From NCBI GenBank assembly GCA_041675805.1, contig JBAYTD010000003.1, positions 1 through 54,406 on the forward strand: a stretch of DNA of 54,406 bases, given 5' to 3'. The notes under the pieces are model-generated. The model searched no databases, had not been told where the DNA came from, and worked only from the letters and a program-made list of their open reading frames with translations. The translations under genes and the position numbers were made by a program. Each line of letters starts with the position of its first letter. The first letter of the stretch is position 1. Of the stretch, positions 54,216 to 54,406 are shown in pieces. This stretch comes from JANNWF01 sp041675805. GTDB lineage: Bacteria > Pseudomonadota > Gammaproteobacteria > Xanthomonadales > Xanthomonadaceae.

Positions 54216-54270
54216 GGTTCTGCTCCACGAGGGCGGCGGGACGACAGGATGGCGATGGATGCCCGCGCAC

Positions 54271-54406
54271 TCAAGGCGTGCCGGCTCCGTCGGCTTCGCG
54301 ACGGCACAGCAGCCACCAATCCCGCTCCAGCTTGCCTTCCTCCACCACGCGCAGCCGCCAGCGGTCGGTGATGTCGCCCAGCGCCGGCAGGTGCAGCAGC
54401 GGGCGG
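54271..54406 (-). CDS. ribD: RibD bifunctional deaminase/reductase, C-terminal end (truncated by window edge)
   Basis: The minus-strand frame is open from the window edge to the TGA at 54271-54273 and encodes about 44 residues: RPLLHLPALGDITDRWRL, then a short basic/aromatic end (LERDWWLLCRRE). This resembles the last strand-helix of the RibD reductase domain. The call rests largely on position directly upstream of riboflavin synthase, so it is less certain than its neighbour. Confidence 0.65.
   Translation of the reverse strand, partial: RPLLHLPALGDITDRWRLRVVEEGKLERDWWLLCRREADGAGTP

Overview
The window is 54.4 kb of G+C-rich chromosomal DNA. It most likely comes from a gammaproteobacterium of the order Lysobacterales (Xanthomonadales). 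Four things suggest this: the algZ-algR-hemC arrangement, a secreted metalloprotease ending in the tail IFRDGFE, 7-bp intergenic arrays of the GGGAATC type, and a Lys/Ala-rich histone-H1-like protein. Most genes are core metabolism. I see no tRNA, rRNA, CRISPR array, transposase or prophage gene. Both ends cut a gene: purA on the left (5' part missing) and ribD on the right (5' part missing).

Layout. 1-1.7 kb: the end of purA, then a Fur-box-controlled gene that may handle heme. 1.7-2.4 kb: non-coding DNA full of small palindromes. 2.4-8.8 kb: a minus-strand efflux operon (adaptor, RND pump, outer-membrane channel) ending in its own tetR, with a perfect 13-bp inverted repeat over the promoter. 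9-13.9 kb: H1-like protein, DegQ-type protease, HAD phosphatase and M17 aminopeptidase. 13.9-16.2 kb: a divergent UhpA/UhpB-like two-component pair. 16.3-19.7 kb: an esterase, then algZ-algR-hemC. 19.8-27.5 kb: secreted zinc protease, plsB, a lipoprotein, pyrF and an e(P4)-type acid phosphatase, with a candidate small RNA after pyrF. 27.6-30.5 kb: VIT1-like transporter, azlCD exporter, and a Phd-like antitoxin paired with a zeta-like kinase. 30.5-34.8 kb: glyoxylate shunt (aceB, aceA) with a divergent LysR regulator. 35-37.5 kb: an orphan MotA/MotB-like ion-channel pair. 37.5-41.4 kb: hypothetical genes, an LPLAT-like protein with an altered catalytic motif, and the thiolase fadI. 41.4-44.8 kb: hemD-hemX-hemY. 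44.9-47.1 kb: quinol-dependent nitric oxide reductase with an FNR/DNR-type box. 47.3-49.7 kb: two ubiquinone hydroxylases. 49.7-52.9 kb: two exported hypothetical proteins and an exported amidohydrolase. 52.9-54.4 kb: riboflavin genes followed by a TrmY-like SPOUT methyltransferase.

Working together: heme synthesis is split into hemC (with algZR) and hemDXY about 24 kb away. The qNOR and the ubiquinone hydroxylases share a divergent intergenic region. The efflux operon looks self-repressed. The accessory parts most worth a second look are the Phd/zeta pair, the MotA/MotB-like pair, the bacterial TrmY homologue, the candidate small RNAs and the 7-bp repeat arrays. All calls come from reading the sequence; no database search was run.
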